Below, one piece after another: positions 16,175 to 24,367 of a DNA stretch of 39,265 nucleotides. The stretch's first letter is position 1, and every line of letters starts with the position of its first letter. The DNA is from UBA7312 sp002715345 (GTDB taxonomy: Bacteria > Bacteroidota > Bacteroidia > Flavobacteriales > UBA7312), in NCBI GenBank assembly GCA_964009845.1, contig CAXGIQ010000002.1, positions 1-39,265 on the forward strand, in the 5' to 3' direction. The notes under the pieces are model-generated. The model ran no database searches. It saw only the letters and a list, made by a program, of their open reading frames with translations, and was not told where the DNA came from. The position numbers were made by a program, and so were the translations under genes.

Positions 16175-16828
16175 ATGCTAAGTCAAAAACTCATAGCTAC
16201 CGATATTAGCCCTGCTTTACCTAGCGATAGCGGAATGAACGTCATGTCGTTAATGGACGAATTTAAAGTGTCTCATTTACCCGTTGTAGAAAAAGGACAA
16301 CTGTTAGGGCTTATTTCTGAAGATGACATTTGGGACATGCATAATGAGGAAAAACCCATAAATAGCATCTTGCTCAAGCAGGTATTTGTAACTTTTGAAC
16401 ACGATGTTTTTGAAATAGTCAAAATGGTCAATGAACATGACCTTACACTAATTCCAGTAGTAGATAATAACCGCTATGTGGGCGCTATTAGTGTCCGATC
16501 AATTATCAAAGCATTAGCATCTATAGTAGCCATGCAATCCGAAGGTGGTGTTATAATATTGGAAATGAATAAAAATGACTATTCCATGAGCGAAATGGCA
16601 CAAATTGTAGAAGGAAACAATGCAAAAATTTTAAGCTCCTATGTAAGCAATCATAAGGATAGTAATATGATTAAGGTAACTCTCAAGCTCAATATCAATG
16701 AATTGAGTCCTGTTGTCCAAACCTTCCAGCGCTACGATTACACCATTACAGCTCACTACGACCATTCTCAATCTAATGATGGATTACAAGATCGATACGA
16801 TTCTTTAATGCGCTACCTTAATATCTAA
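16175..16828 (+). CDS. CBS-domain protein with ACT-like C-terminus
   Basis: The 217-residue cytoplasmic protein has two CBS motifs in residues 1-125 (LMDEFKVSHLPVVEKGQLLGLISEDDIW and MVNEHDLTLIPVVDNNRYVGAISVRSII). The C-terminal 85 residues (GGVIILEMNKNDYSMSEMAQIVE, then a second strand-rich half) resemble an ACT fold. The arrangement is AcuB-like; such proteins bind adenine nucleotides and regulate partners. A conserved CBS gene upstream of nadK is, as I recall, common in Bacteroidota, so a link to NAD or envelope metabolism is possible but unproven. The stop and the next ATG overlap by one base (TAATG). I set the start at 16175 because upstream codons would run into the pdxJ gene. Confidence 0.87.
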   Translation: MLSQKLIATDISPALPSDSGMNVMSLMDEFKVSHLPVVEKGQLLGLISEDDIWDMHNEEKPINSILLKQVFVTFEHDVFEIVKMVNEHDLTLIPVVDNNRYVGAISVRSIIKALASIVAMQSEGGVIILEMNKNDYSMSEMAQIVEGNNAKILSSYVSNHKDSNMIKVTLKLNINELSPVVQTFQRYDYTITAHYDHSQSNDGLQDRYDSLMRYLNI

Positions 16829-18198
16829 TGAAGAAGTTTTTATCGGCTTTATGCCTGTTATTGAGTACGGCACTGTGCGCTCAAGAATTACACATTCGAA
16901 ACATACAAATTGAGGGACTTAAAACAACTAAAGAAGCTACCGTACTACGAGAGCTCAGTTTTTTCGTAGGAGATCAAATCACTATTCAAGAGCTACATTC
17001 ATTACTAGAGGAAAATAAAAGCAACTTACTCAATCAATGGCTCTTTAACTTTGTCGATTTTACACCCATCATAAAAGGAAGTGAGGTGGACATACTTCTA
17101 AAAGTAACCGAGCGTTGGTATTTATGGCCTTATCCTATCTTCGAAATATCCGAGCGTAACTTCAATGTCTTTTGGGATAGCTTACGACACTCTAACTTCC
17201 AAGATTTCTCAAGACTGAACTATGGAGTTTTTCTAAACTGGTATAATTTCCGTGGGCGCAACGAACTGCTCAAAATTAAATACCGAAAAGGATACAAAGA
17301 GCATTACCTTTTGGAATATGATATTCCTTATCTCAACCAAGAAAAAACATGGGGAGCGATATTTAAAACAGAACTTTTTCGCATGCAAAAGTTTCACTAC
17401 CAAACTACAAATCATCTATTGCTTTACACCCTGCCAAGAGAAAACCTCTTTAAAGAACATAAGTTGTCTTTAGCTTTTCAATACAAGCCAGGCATAAATA
17501 GCACACACAAACTAGAAATAGAAGGTAGTAAAATGAGCACACAATATTCCGTTGAAAACCCTGTTTTCTTTCTTTCAGATTCGTTAAATTTTCAATACGC
17601 TCGATTCGATTACCACTTTATACAAGAAAAGCGTGATTATAAAGAATATCCGCTAAACGGATATATGCGCGAATTATGTGTTGAATTTTTTCATGGTATT
17701 GGAAACAATTATCATAACATAAGTCTTACTGCCAAAGCCGAGCATCATCATCAATTTCATCCGAGGTGGTCAGTTGGAAATAGTATCAAGGCAAAAACTA
17801 GTTCGAAAGACGAAATACCCTATATGCTCAAGCAAGCATTTGGGTTTGAAGATTACCTGCGAGGGTATGAATACTATGTGATTGATGGCAGCCAGTTTGT
17901 AATGACAAAAACTGCAGTAAAATGGGCTTTACTACCGACAACAGAGATACAATTACCCATTATCCCTTGGGAACAATTTAGCAAGACCCATTTTTCTATA
18001 TACTTCAGTATCTTTGCCGATATGGGTTACGTATACAACCAAGAGGTCGTAAATAATCCTTTAAATAATGAATTCTTAATGAGTCAAGGTTTCAGCATAG
18101 ATATTGTGAGCTATTACGACAAACTTATTCGATTAGAATATAGCCGTAATCACCTAAATGAAACAGGCTTTTTTATTCACTTTTCCAATCCTTTTTAA
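16828..18198 (+). CDS. single-POTRA BamA/TamA-like outer-membrane protein
   Basis: The 456-residue product has a signal peptide (1-18, LCA|Q). One POTRA-like domain follows at about 22-96 (LHIRNIQIEGLKTTKEATVLREL, VDILLKVTERW). A beta-barrel of roughly 350 residues follows. It includes LRGYEYYVIDG, which corresponds to the VRGY/F loop-6 motif of Omp85 proteins, and the product ends in F (FIHFSNPF). It is much shorter than true BamA (five POTRA, encoded downstream at 20778). It may insert or translocate a specific client, or be a structural paralogue. It sits between the CBS protein and nadK with minimal gaps (1-base overlap, then 3 bases). Confidence 0.8.
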   Translation: MKKFLSALCLLLSTALCAQELHIRNIQIEGLKTTKEATVLRELSFFVGDQITIQELHSLLEENKSNLLNQWLFNFVDFTPIIKGSEVDILLKVTERWYLWPYPIFEISERNFNVFWDSLRHSNFQDFSRLNYGVFLNWYNFRGRNELLKIKYRKGYKEHYLLEYDIPYLNQEKTWGAIFKTELFRMQKFHYQTTNHLLLYTLPRENLFKEHKLSLAFQYKPGINSTHKLEIEGSKMSTQYSVENPVFFLSDSLNFQYARFDYHFIQEKRDYKEYPLNGYMRELCVEFFHGIGNNYHNISLTAKAEHHHQFHPRWSVGNSIKAKTSSKDEIPYMLKQAFGFEDYLRGYEYYVIDGSQFVMTKTAVKWALLPTTEIQLPIIPWEQFSKTHFSIYFSIFADMGYVYNQEVVNNPLNNEFLMSQGFSIDIVSYYDKLIRLEYSRNHLNETGFFIHFSNPF

Positions 18199-18201
18199 TC
18201 A

Positions 18202-19080
18202 ATGAGAATCGCAATTTACGGCAACCCATTCAATCCGGTGAAAGCTAAATATGTGCAACACCTCATACACAAATTGGAAGAACATAATGTTCCCATCATT
18301 ATTGAACATCAGTTTCATGATTTTCTTATTGATCATGTACAGTTTAAAAAGGATGTTGACATTTTTGACACCCCCAAAGAATTACGAGAAAATGCCGATA
18401 TTTTACTTAGTATTGGAGGAGACGGAACGCTTCTTAACACAATTACTTTAGTAAGAGATTCTGGCATTCCTGTTCTTGGAATTAACACAGGAAGATTAGG
18501 GTTTATTTCTAGCGTCTCTACGGATCAAATTGATAATGCTATCAATCAGCTTTTAAAAAAGGAATACACACTTGAAGAGCGAACGCTTTTGCAATTGGAC
18601 ACCAATAATCAATTGTTTGGCGAAACAAATTTTGCTCTAAATGAAGTAACCGTGTTGAAAAAAGACACCTCATCCATGATACGCATACATGCATTTTTGG
18701 ATGATGAATTCCTCAACTCTTACTGGGCTGATGGTTTGATTGTTGCAACACCAACCGGATCAACTGGCTATTCTTTAAGTTGCGGTGGACCGATTGTAGT
18801 TCCGGGAACAGAAAACTTTATTATTGCGCCTATTGCTCCGCACAATCTAAATGTGCGTCCTGTCATTGTGTCTGAAGAAAGAGTGTTAAAGCTAAAGGTT
18901 GAAGATAGAGATGAATTAGCACTTGTTGCTTTAGACTCCCGTTCTAGAGCTATTGATCCCACTCTAGAACTCACAATTCGAAAAGCAAATTTCAAGGTAA
19001 GCTTAATTAAACTTCACAGCCAATCTTTTATCGCTACTATTCGAGAAAAGTTGATGTGGGGTAAGGATAAAAGAAATTAA
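18202..19080 (+). CDS. nadK: NAD kinase
   Basis: NadK phosphorylates NAD to NADP in the cytoplasm. The 292-residue product shows the catalytic GGDGTLLNT, GINTGRLGF, NEVTVLKKDTSSM, WADGLIVATPTGSTGYSLSCGGP and NVRPVIV motifs, all normal for bacterial NAD kinases. Length is typical. The start ATG at 18202 lies 3 bases after the BamA-like gene. A TAnnTTTG box follows the stop, so porG can be transcribed separately. Confidence 0.97.
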   Translation: MRIAIYGNPFNPVKAKYVQHLIHKLEEHNVPIIIEHQFHDFLIDHVQFKKDVDIFDTPKELRENADILLSIGGDGTLLNTITLVRDSGIPVLGINTGRLGFISSVSTDQIDNAINQLLKKEYTLEERTLLQLDTNNQLFGETNFALNEVTVLKKDTSSMIRIHAFLDDEFLNSYWADGLIVATPTGSTGYSLSCGGPIVVPGTENFIIAPIAPHNLNVRPVIVSEERVLKLKVEDRDELALVALDSRSRAIDPTLELTIRKANFKVSLIKLHSQSFIATIREKLMWGKDKRN

Positions 19081-19101
19081 GTTCATTCTATCATAAATCC
19101 C

Positions 19102-19109
19102 TATATTTG
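19102..19109 (+). promoter_or_regulatory. putative -7 promoter box for porG-uppS-bamA
   Basis: TATATTTG matches TAnnTTTG, 28 bases before the porG ATG at 19137. It lies in the only gap (56 bases) between nadK and porG. Confidence 0.5.
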
Positions 19110-19136
19110 CTCCTTTATAGGAAAACACACAAAATA

Positions 19137-20042
19137 ATGATAAAAAAGCTGTTTTTACTATGCTTGATTTTTGGGCCTTACACTTCAATACAAGCTCAAT
19201 CTTTTAACCCAACAACTGAGATAGGAGTGCAGTTTGGAGGCTCTTACTACATTGGGGATTTAAATGATGATCATTTTTCACTTACACAACCAGCAATCGG
19301 GATTGCTTATAGAAAAAATCTTGATAGACGCTTTACCTTAAAGGGCTCTGTGTGGGCAGGGGAAATAAGAGGCAATGACAAAATCAACAATGTAGACACA
19401 GCGAAAATCAACAGGAATCTACACTTTAAATCTCCAATGTATGAGGTGTCAGGCCAAATAGAATTTAACTTTTTAGAATATGAAACTGGCAATTGGAGAT
19501 TTCCTTTTTCTCCCTTTGTTTTTACAGGCGTTTCATTTTTTCATTTCAACCCTCAAGCAAGGAGATACGACACTCAAAATCCATTTGATAGAGATGGTGA
19601 AGGAACAAGCAACCCTTGGACAGAATTACAACCTCTAGGAACTGAAGGACAGAACATTGTTCCTGGTAAAGAGCCTTATATGTTATCTCAAATTTCAATT
19701 CCTTTAGGAGTTGGATTTAAACTTAGCTTAGGTGAAAATGTCAATATGATGTTAGAGTATGGTATTCGCAAGACATTTACTGATTATTTAGATGATGTTA
19801 GCGGAACATATGTTAGTCCTTTTGATTTGTATGGTTATGATAGTGATCAAACCACTGTTGAACTTTCTGATCAAAGCCTAAGCCTACAAGATTATATACA
19901 AGATGGGGGTGATATTAAAGATTGGGATCAAAATACCGGTAGAAATAGAGGAAATGAAAACACTTGGACCGATTGGTATTCATTTGCTGGGTTAACACTA
20001 TCTTTTAAAATTGTAAAAACACCTAAAGTCTGCCAATATTAA
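19137..20042 (+). CDS. porG: T9SS outer-membrane protein PorG (DUF6089 family)
   Basis: The 301-residue product has a signal peptide (1-20, IQA|Q) and a small outer-membrane beta-barrel (EIGVQFGGSYYIGDLN, PAIGIAYRKNLDRRFTLKG, FSPFVFTGVSFFHFNPQA, IPLGVGFKLSLGENVNMMLEYGIRKTFTDYLDDVSG). These blocks are those of the DUF6089 family. In Porphyromonas gingivalis the PorG gene likewise sits directly upstream of uppS, bamA and two skp genes; PorG tethers the PorK/PorN ring of the type IX secretion system to the outer membrane. Family and gene order together support the name. I chose the ATG at 19137 over an upstream TTG, which falls inside the promoter box. Confidence 0.85.
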   Translation: MIKKLFLLCLIFGPYTSIQAQSFNPTTEIGVQFGGSYYIGDLNDDHFSLTQPAIGIAYRKNLDRRFTLKGSVWAGEIRGNDKINNVDTAKINRNLHFKSPMYEVSGQIEFNFLEYETGNWRFPFSPFVFTGVSFFHFNPQARRYDTQNPFDRDGEGTSNPWTELQPLGTEGQNIVPGKEPYMLSQISIPLGVGFKLSLGENVNMMLEYGIRKTFTDYLDDVSGTYVSPFDLYGYDSDQTTVELSDQSLSLQDYIQDGGDIKDWDQNTGRNRGNENTWTDWYSFAGLTLSFKIVKTPKVCQY

Positions 20043-20785
20043 TGGCAACAATTAACAAACAAAGAGTTCCTAAACACATTGCTATTATTATGGATGGTAA
20101 TGGTCGTTGGGCGAAAAAGCAGTCTAAGCTGCGCATTTTTGGACATCATGGTGGTGTAAAAGCAGTCAGAGACACGGTTGAGGGAGCTGCTGAATTAGGC
20201 GTAAAATACTTAACACTTTACGCTTTCTCAACAGAAAACTGGAATAGACCTCAAAAGGAAGTCAATGCCTTGATGGAATTATTAGTAAACACTATTGTAA
20301 AAGAAACTGAGACTTTAGAAAAAAACAAAATACGACTACAAGTAATAGGTAACCTTAACAGTTTACCAAAAAACTGCCTAGATAAGCTTCAACTTTCAAT
20401 AAACACAACTAAAGATAATCATCAAATGACTTTAGTGTTAGCTTTGAGCTATAGTGCTAAATGGGAAATTATTGAAGCAACTAAAAAAATTGCTAAAGAA
20501 GTTAGAGATAATAATTTATCTATAGAGGAAATAGATGAGCATTTGTTTAGCTCTTCTTTATCTACACACAATATTCCTGACCCTGAATTGTTAATAAGGT
20601 CAAGTGGAGAATATCGTATTAGCAACTTCTTATTGTGGCAAATAGCGTATTCTGAACTATATTTTACAGATGTCCTGTGGCCTGACTTTAGAAAAGAAAA
20701 TCTAAAACTAGCTATTATAGATTATCAAAAAAGAGAAAGACGATTTGGAAAAACAAGTGAGCAAATTGAGAGTGAACATGCGTAA
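20042..20785 (+). CDS. uppS: isoprenyl transferase (undecaprenyl diphosphate synthase)
   Basis: UppS condenses isopentenyl diphosphate units onto farnesyl diphosphate with cis geometry, giving the lipid carrier for peptidoglycan and polysaccharide synthesis. The 247-residue product has HIAIIMDGNGRWAKKQ (catalytic Asp18), HHGGVKAVRDTVE, LTLYAFSTENWNRP and the C-terminal DPELLIRSSGEYRISNFLLWQ...YSELYFTDVLWPDF. The usual RTSGE reads RSSGE here, a mild change. The ATG overlaps the porG stop by one base and the 3' end overlaps bamA by 8 bases. Confidence 0.97.
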   Translation: MATINKQRVPKHIAIIMDGNGRWAKKQSKLRIFGHHGGVKAVRDTVEGAAELGVKYLTLYAFSTENWNRPQKEVNALMELLVNTIVKETETLEKNKIRLQVIGNLNSLPKNCLDKLQLSINTTKDNHQMTLVLALSYSAKWEIIEATKKIAKEVRDNNLSIEEIDEHLFSSSLSTHNIPDPELLIRSSGEYRISNFLLWQIAYSELYFTDVLWPDFRKENLKLAIIDYQKRERRFGKTSEQIESEHA

Positions 20786-23255
20786 ATTACTATTTATTTT
20801 TCTTATATCTTGCTTTAGCATTAATAGCTTAGCGCAAGTTTCTTTAAATAAAGATTTAGAAACAATTTCTTATGCCTCTCCTAAACAGTATATACTAGGG
20901 GGTGTCACTATTTCAGGAACAAAACACTTAGATCATAGTACTCTTATTCAAATTTCAGGATTAGAAGTGGGGAAACTTATTACCGTTCCAGGTGATGACT
21001 TTACTCAAGCAATTGAAAAAATGTGGGAACAAGGCTTGTTTTCTGATGTACAGATTGAAGCAACAAGAATACAAGGTAACAGCATCTTTCTAAACCTTTA
21101 TTTAGAAGAACGACCTAGACTATCAAAATTTAAATTTAGTGGAATTAAAAAAGCTGATATTGATAATTTACGTGACCAAATAAAGCTTGTTAGAGGCAAG
21201 ATAATTACTGAAAATCTTCTAAATAACACTACAAATATCATACGAAGCTATTTTGTCGAAAAAGGTTTTCTTAATGTTGAAATAAGCTTCTCTGAAGAAG
21301 AAGACCCTAACACTCCTAATCATGTTCTGCTTGCTTTCAAAGTAGACAAGAAAGAAAGAGTTAAAATTAGTGACATTTCTTTTAAAAATAACACTCTTTT
21401 CACTGATAAAAAACTGAAAAGATTGATGAAAGACACCAAAGAAAAACACTTTTATAGACTATTTAAAGCATCCAAATTTTTGGAGAACGCATATGATGTA
21501 GATAAAAACAACATCATTGCCAAGTACAATGAAAAGGGGTTTAGAGACGCTAAAATTAACAGTGATAGTATCTGGATAAATGAAGAAGGCTCACTTTCTA
21601 TGATTTTAGATATAAAAGAAGGAAATCCTTATTACTTTGGAAACATTCAATGGGTAGGAAATTCTAAATATTCGAATCAAGAATTAAATGAGATCGTTGG
21701 AATTCAAAAAGGTGATGTTTTTGACCCTACAATTTTGCAAACTCGCTTATTAGGAAGCCCTGACAGCAGAGATGTTCATTCGAAATACTTAGACAATGGC
21801 TACCTTTTCTCGCAAGTAACACCTGTGGAAACAGAGGTTCGTAATGACACTATAGATATTGAAGTTCGAATTTATGAAGGGCAACAAGCCCGTCTTAACC
21901 GAGTATCTGTTGTTGGAAATACTAAAACGAATGATCGAGTAGTTATGAGGGAAATTCGCACAAATCCAGGAGACTTATTCAATCGATCATTAATTATGCG
22001 TTCTCAGAGAGAATTAGCAACACTTGGTTATTTCGATCCTGAAAAACTAGACATTGATGTAGAACCAGATCCTCAAAACGGAACAGTTGACTTAACATAT
22101 GTTGTAGAAGAAAAGCCTTCAGATCAAATTGAGTTACAAGGAGGTTGGGGAGCAGGAAGAATCATTGGAACATTCAGAGTTTCGTTTAATAATTTTTCTG
22201 CAAAAAATATTTTTAACAAAGAAGCTTGGAAATTAGTTCCGTCTGGAGACGGACAAAGAATTAGTTTATCCGCATCATCTAACGGATTATACTATCAATC
22301 ATTTTTAGCTTCTTTCACAGAACCTTGGCTTGGAGGAAAAAAACCAAACTCATTTACAATAAGCGGAAGATATTCTATCCAATCAAACGGATTGGAATTG
22401 GATAATCCAGAACGACAAACAATGAAAATTTCTAGTTTCACGATAGGAATAGGGAAACGTCTAAAATGGCCTGATGATTATTTTTCATTGTATCAATACG
22501 CTAACCTCTCTCAATACAATCTTGACGAATGGGAAGGGTATTCTTCTCTAGGAACAGGGACAGTAAACAACTATAGCTACACATTTGCTTTAAGCAGAAA
22601 CTCTACTGATCAGCCAACATTTCCTAGAAGAGGATCAAATATGAAACTAAATATTCAATTAACTCCTCCATATTCAATTTTTGATGGTATTGATGATTAT
22701 AGTACATTAACAAACTCTGAAAAGTTCAAATGGTCTGAATATCACAAATGGAACATTGGTGCCAATTGGTTTACTAGCTTGGCTGATAAATTGGTTTTAA
22801 AGACAAACTTGGAGTATGGTTTGTTAGGAATGTATAATAGTGATATTGGACTATCTCCTTTTGAAAGATTTTATGTGGGTGGTGACGGACTTAGTGGTTA
22901 TGCTTTAGATGGCAGAGAGGTCATTGCATTAAGGGGTTATGCCAATGGGTCTATGTCTCCATCAACCGGAGCAACACTTTACACAAAATATACTACTGAA
23001 TTACGATATGCACTTTCATTAAATCCTCAGTCGCCTATTTTTGCCCTAGCTTTTCTAGAAGCAGGTAACTCTTGGGATCAGTTTAAGCATTTTGATCCAT
23101 TTAGTGTTAAACGATCAGCCGGAGTTGGTATACGTATTACTATTCCAATGATGGGTATGATGGGAGTTGACTATGGTTATGGATTTGATGAAATACCCGG
23201 AGATCAAGATGCAAACAAAGGACAATTTCACTTCTCTATCAACCAACAATTTTAG
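20778..23255 (+). CDS. bamA: outer membrane protein assembly factor BamA
   Basis: BamA inserts beta-barrel proteins into the outer membrane. The 825-residue product has a signal peptide (1-19, SLA|Q). A string of POTRA domains follows to about residue 440 (ILGGVTISGTKHLDHSTLIQISG, NRVSVVGNTKTNDRVVMREIRT). The 16-strand Omp85 barrel contains FTEPWLGGKK, DQPTFPRRGSNMKL and LRGY at the loop-6 motif. It ends QFHFSINQQF with the terminal aromatic signature. I chose the ATG at 20778, which overlaps the uppS end by 8 bases; an upstream in-frame TTG would lie well inside uppS. It is followed by two skp chaperone genes, the standard partner arrangement. Confidence 0.96.
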   Translation: MRKLLFIFLISCFSINSLAQVSLNKDLETISYASPKQYILGGVTISGTKHLDHSTLIQISGLEVGKLITVPGDDFTQAIEKMWEQGLFSDVQIEATRIQGNSIFLNLYLEERPRLSKFKFSGIKKADIDNLRDQIKLVRGKIITENLLNNTTNIIRSYFVEKGFLNVEISFSEEEDPNTPNHVLLAFKVDKKERVKISDISFKNNTLFTDKKLKRLMKDTKEKHFYRLFKASKFLENAYDVDKNNIIAKYNEKGFRDAKINSDSIWINEEGSLSMILDIKEGNPYYFGNIQWVGNSKYSNQELNEIVGIQKGDVFDPTILQTRLLGSPDSRDVHSKYLDNGYLFSQVTPVETEVRNDTIDIEVRIYEGQQARLNRVSVVGNTKTNDRVVMREIRTNPGDLFNRSLIMRSQRELATLGYFDPEKLDIDVEPDPQNGTVDLTYVVEEKPSDQIELQGGWGAGRIIGTFRVSFNNFSAKNIFNKEAWKLVPSGDGQRISLSASSNGLYYQSFLASFTEPWLGGKKPNSFTISGRYSIQSNGLELDNPERQTMKISSFTIGIGKRLKWPDDYFSLYQYANLSQYNLDEWEGYSSLGTGTVNNYSYTFALSRNSTDQPTFPRRGSNMKLNIQLTPPYSIFDGIDDYSTLTNSEKFKWSEYHKWNIGANWFTSLADKLVLKTNLEYGLLGMYNSDIGLSPFERFYVGGDGLSGYALDGREVIALRGYANGSMSPSTGATLYTKYTTELRYALSLNPQSPIFALAFLEAGNSWDQFKHFDPFSVKRSAGVGIRITIPMMGMMGVDYGYGFDEIPGDQDANKGQFHFSINQQF

Positions 23256-23256
23256 T

Positions 23257-23264
23257 TAACTTCG
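23257..23264 (+). promoter_or_regulatory. possible weak -7 box upstream of skp
   Basis: TAACTTCG differs from TAnnTTTG at one position and lies 17 bases before the skp ATG in the short bamA-skp gap. The same octamer recurs upstream of murI. Read-through from bamA is equally plausible. Confidence 0.25.
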
Positions 23265-23281
23265 CTACAAAATATAATAAA

Positions 23282-23791
23282 ATGAAAAAATTATTATTGA
23301 TTACTTTTCTTGGGTTCTTTTCTATAACCTCATACTCTCAAAAGTTTGCATATGTTGATTCTGATTATATCTTGGAAAGAGTTCCTGAATATCAATCAGC
23401 ACAAGAACAACTTGACAAACTCACTTTGAGCTGGCAAGAAGAAATAGAAATTCTTTACCAAGAAATTGATATGTTATACAAAAAGTATCAAGCTGATCAA
23501 ATCTTGCTTACTCAAGACATGAAAACCAAAAGAGAGGCTGAGATTATTAATAAAGAAAAAGAGGCTAAAGAATTACAAAGAAAAAGATTTGGTCCAGAGG
23601 GGGATTTGTTTGTGAAAAGGCAAGAATTGATTAAGCCTACTCAAGACAAAATATATAATGCTATTCAAGACTTAGCAACAGAAAAGAGATATGACATTAT
23701 TTTTGATAAATCTAGCGAGTTAATTATGTTATATGCAGATACAGATTTAGACAAAAGCGATGAAATTTTACAAATGTTAGGATATAAATAA
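23282..23791 (+). CDS. skp: OmpH/Skp family periplasmic chaperone, first copy
   Basis: The 169-residue product has a signal peptide (about 1-19, TSYS|Q). The conserved KFAYVDSDYILERVPEYQSAQEQL start of mature OmpH proteins follows. Next come a long charged coiled-coil hairpin (residues 50-120) and a C-terminal YDIIFDKSSELIMLYADTDLDKS region. Skp trimers hold unfolded outer-membrane proteins in the periplasm before BamA inserts them. It lies 26 bases after bamA and 11 bases before a second paralogue. Confidence 0.92.
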   Translation: MKKLLLITFLGFFSITSYSQKFAYVDSDYILERVPEYQSAQEQLDKLTLSWQEEIEILYQEIDMLYKKYQADQILLTQDMKTKREAEIINKEKEAKELQRKRFGPEGDLFVKRQELIKPTQDKIYNAIQDLATEKRYDIIFDKSSELIMLYADTDLDKSDEILQMLGYK

Positions 23792-23802
23792 TTACAAATA
23801 AA

Positions 23803-24303
23803 ATGAGAACAACACTTTTAACACTTTGCTTTTTATTCGTTAGCTTCTATTCAGTAGAAGCCCAAAATAAATTCGGATATATTGACTCTAATGAACTATT
23901 AGTTCTTATGCCTGAGAGCCAATCAATGCAAACAGAATTACAAAATTATGCAAATGGATTAGAGTCTCAGCTAACTGCCATGCAAGCGGAGGGAGAAGCA
24001 AAATTGACAGAATTTCAGCAACAGGAAGCTACAATGAGTGATCTTGTAAAACAAGATAAAGTCAGAGAGTTAGAAAGCATTCAGCAAAGAATTCTAGAAT
24101 TTCAACAGAATGCACAGCAAGCCTTAGGAAATAAAGAAAAAGAATTGCTTACTCCTATTATAGAAAAAGCACGAAAGGCGATCGAAGACGTTGCTGAGGA
24201 AGGTAAGTATACATACATTTTTGATGCAAGCATGGGGTCTTTACTTTACGCAGATGAAAGTGAAAACATCTTACCGCTTGTAAAAGCGAAATTAGGATTG
24301 TAA
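23803..24303 (+). CDS. OmpH/Skp family periplasmic chaperone, second copy
   Basis: The 166-residue product has a signal peptide (1-20, VEA|Q) and the OmpH pattern KFGYIDSNELLVLMPESQSMQTEL. A Gln/Glu-rich coiled coil and the ending YTYIFDASMGSLLYADESENI follow. It is a diverged tandem paralogue of the gene just upstream, a pairing also present in other Bacteroidota at this locus. The two may form separate or mixed trimers. A hairpin terminator follows. Confidence 0.92.
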   Translation: MRTTLLTLCFLFVSFYSVEAQNKFGYIDSNELLVLMPESQSMQTELQNYANGLESQLTAMQAEGEAKLTEFQQQEATMSDLVKQDKVRELESIQQRILEFQQNAQQALGNKEKELLTPIIEKARKAIEDVAEEGKYTYIFDASMGSLLYADESENILPLVKAKLGL

Positions 24304-24319
24304 AATCAACAAACACAAT

Positions 24320-24352
24320 AAAAAAAGCAGTTCTTTAAGAGCTGCTTTTTTT
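24320..24352 (+). terminator. intrinsic terminator after the skp pair
   Basis: An A-run plus AGCAGTTCT pairs imperfectly (one G-U) with AGAGCTGCT around a TTA loop, followed by seven T. It closes the porG-uppS-bamA-skp-skp unit just before murI. Confidence 0.85.
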
Positions 24353-24355
24353 ATG

Positions 24356-24363
24356 TAACTTCG
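24356..24363 (+). promoter_or_regulatory. possible -7 box for murI
   Basis: TAACTTCG is one base off TAnnTTTG. Only four bases separate it from the GTG start at 24368, so the transcript may be leaderless. The position just after a terminator supports a new start here. Confidence 0.35.
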
Positions 24364-24367
24364 AAAA

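Noticed and set aside
20745..20777. Upstream TTG start for bamA
   Set aside because: The ATG at 20778 gives a proper signal peptide; the extra residues would put a charged stretch before it.
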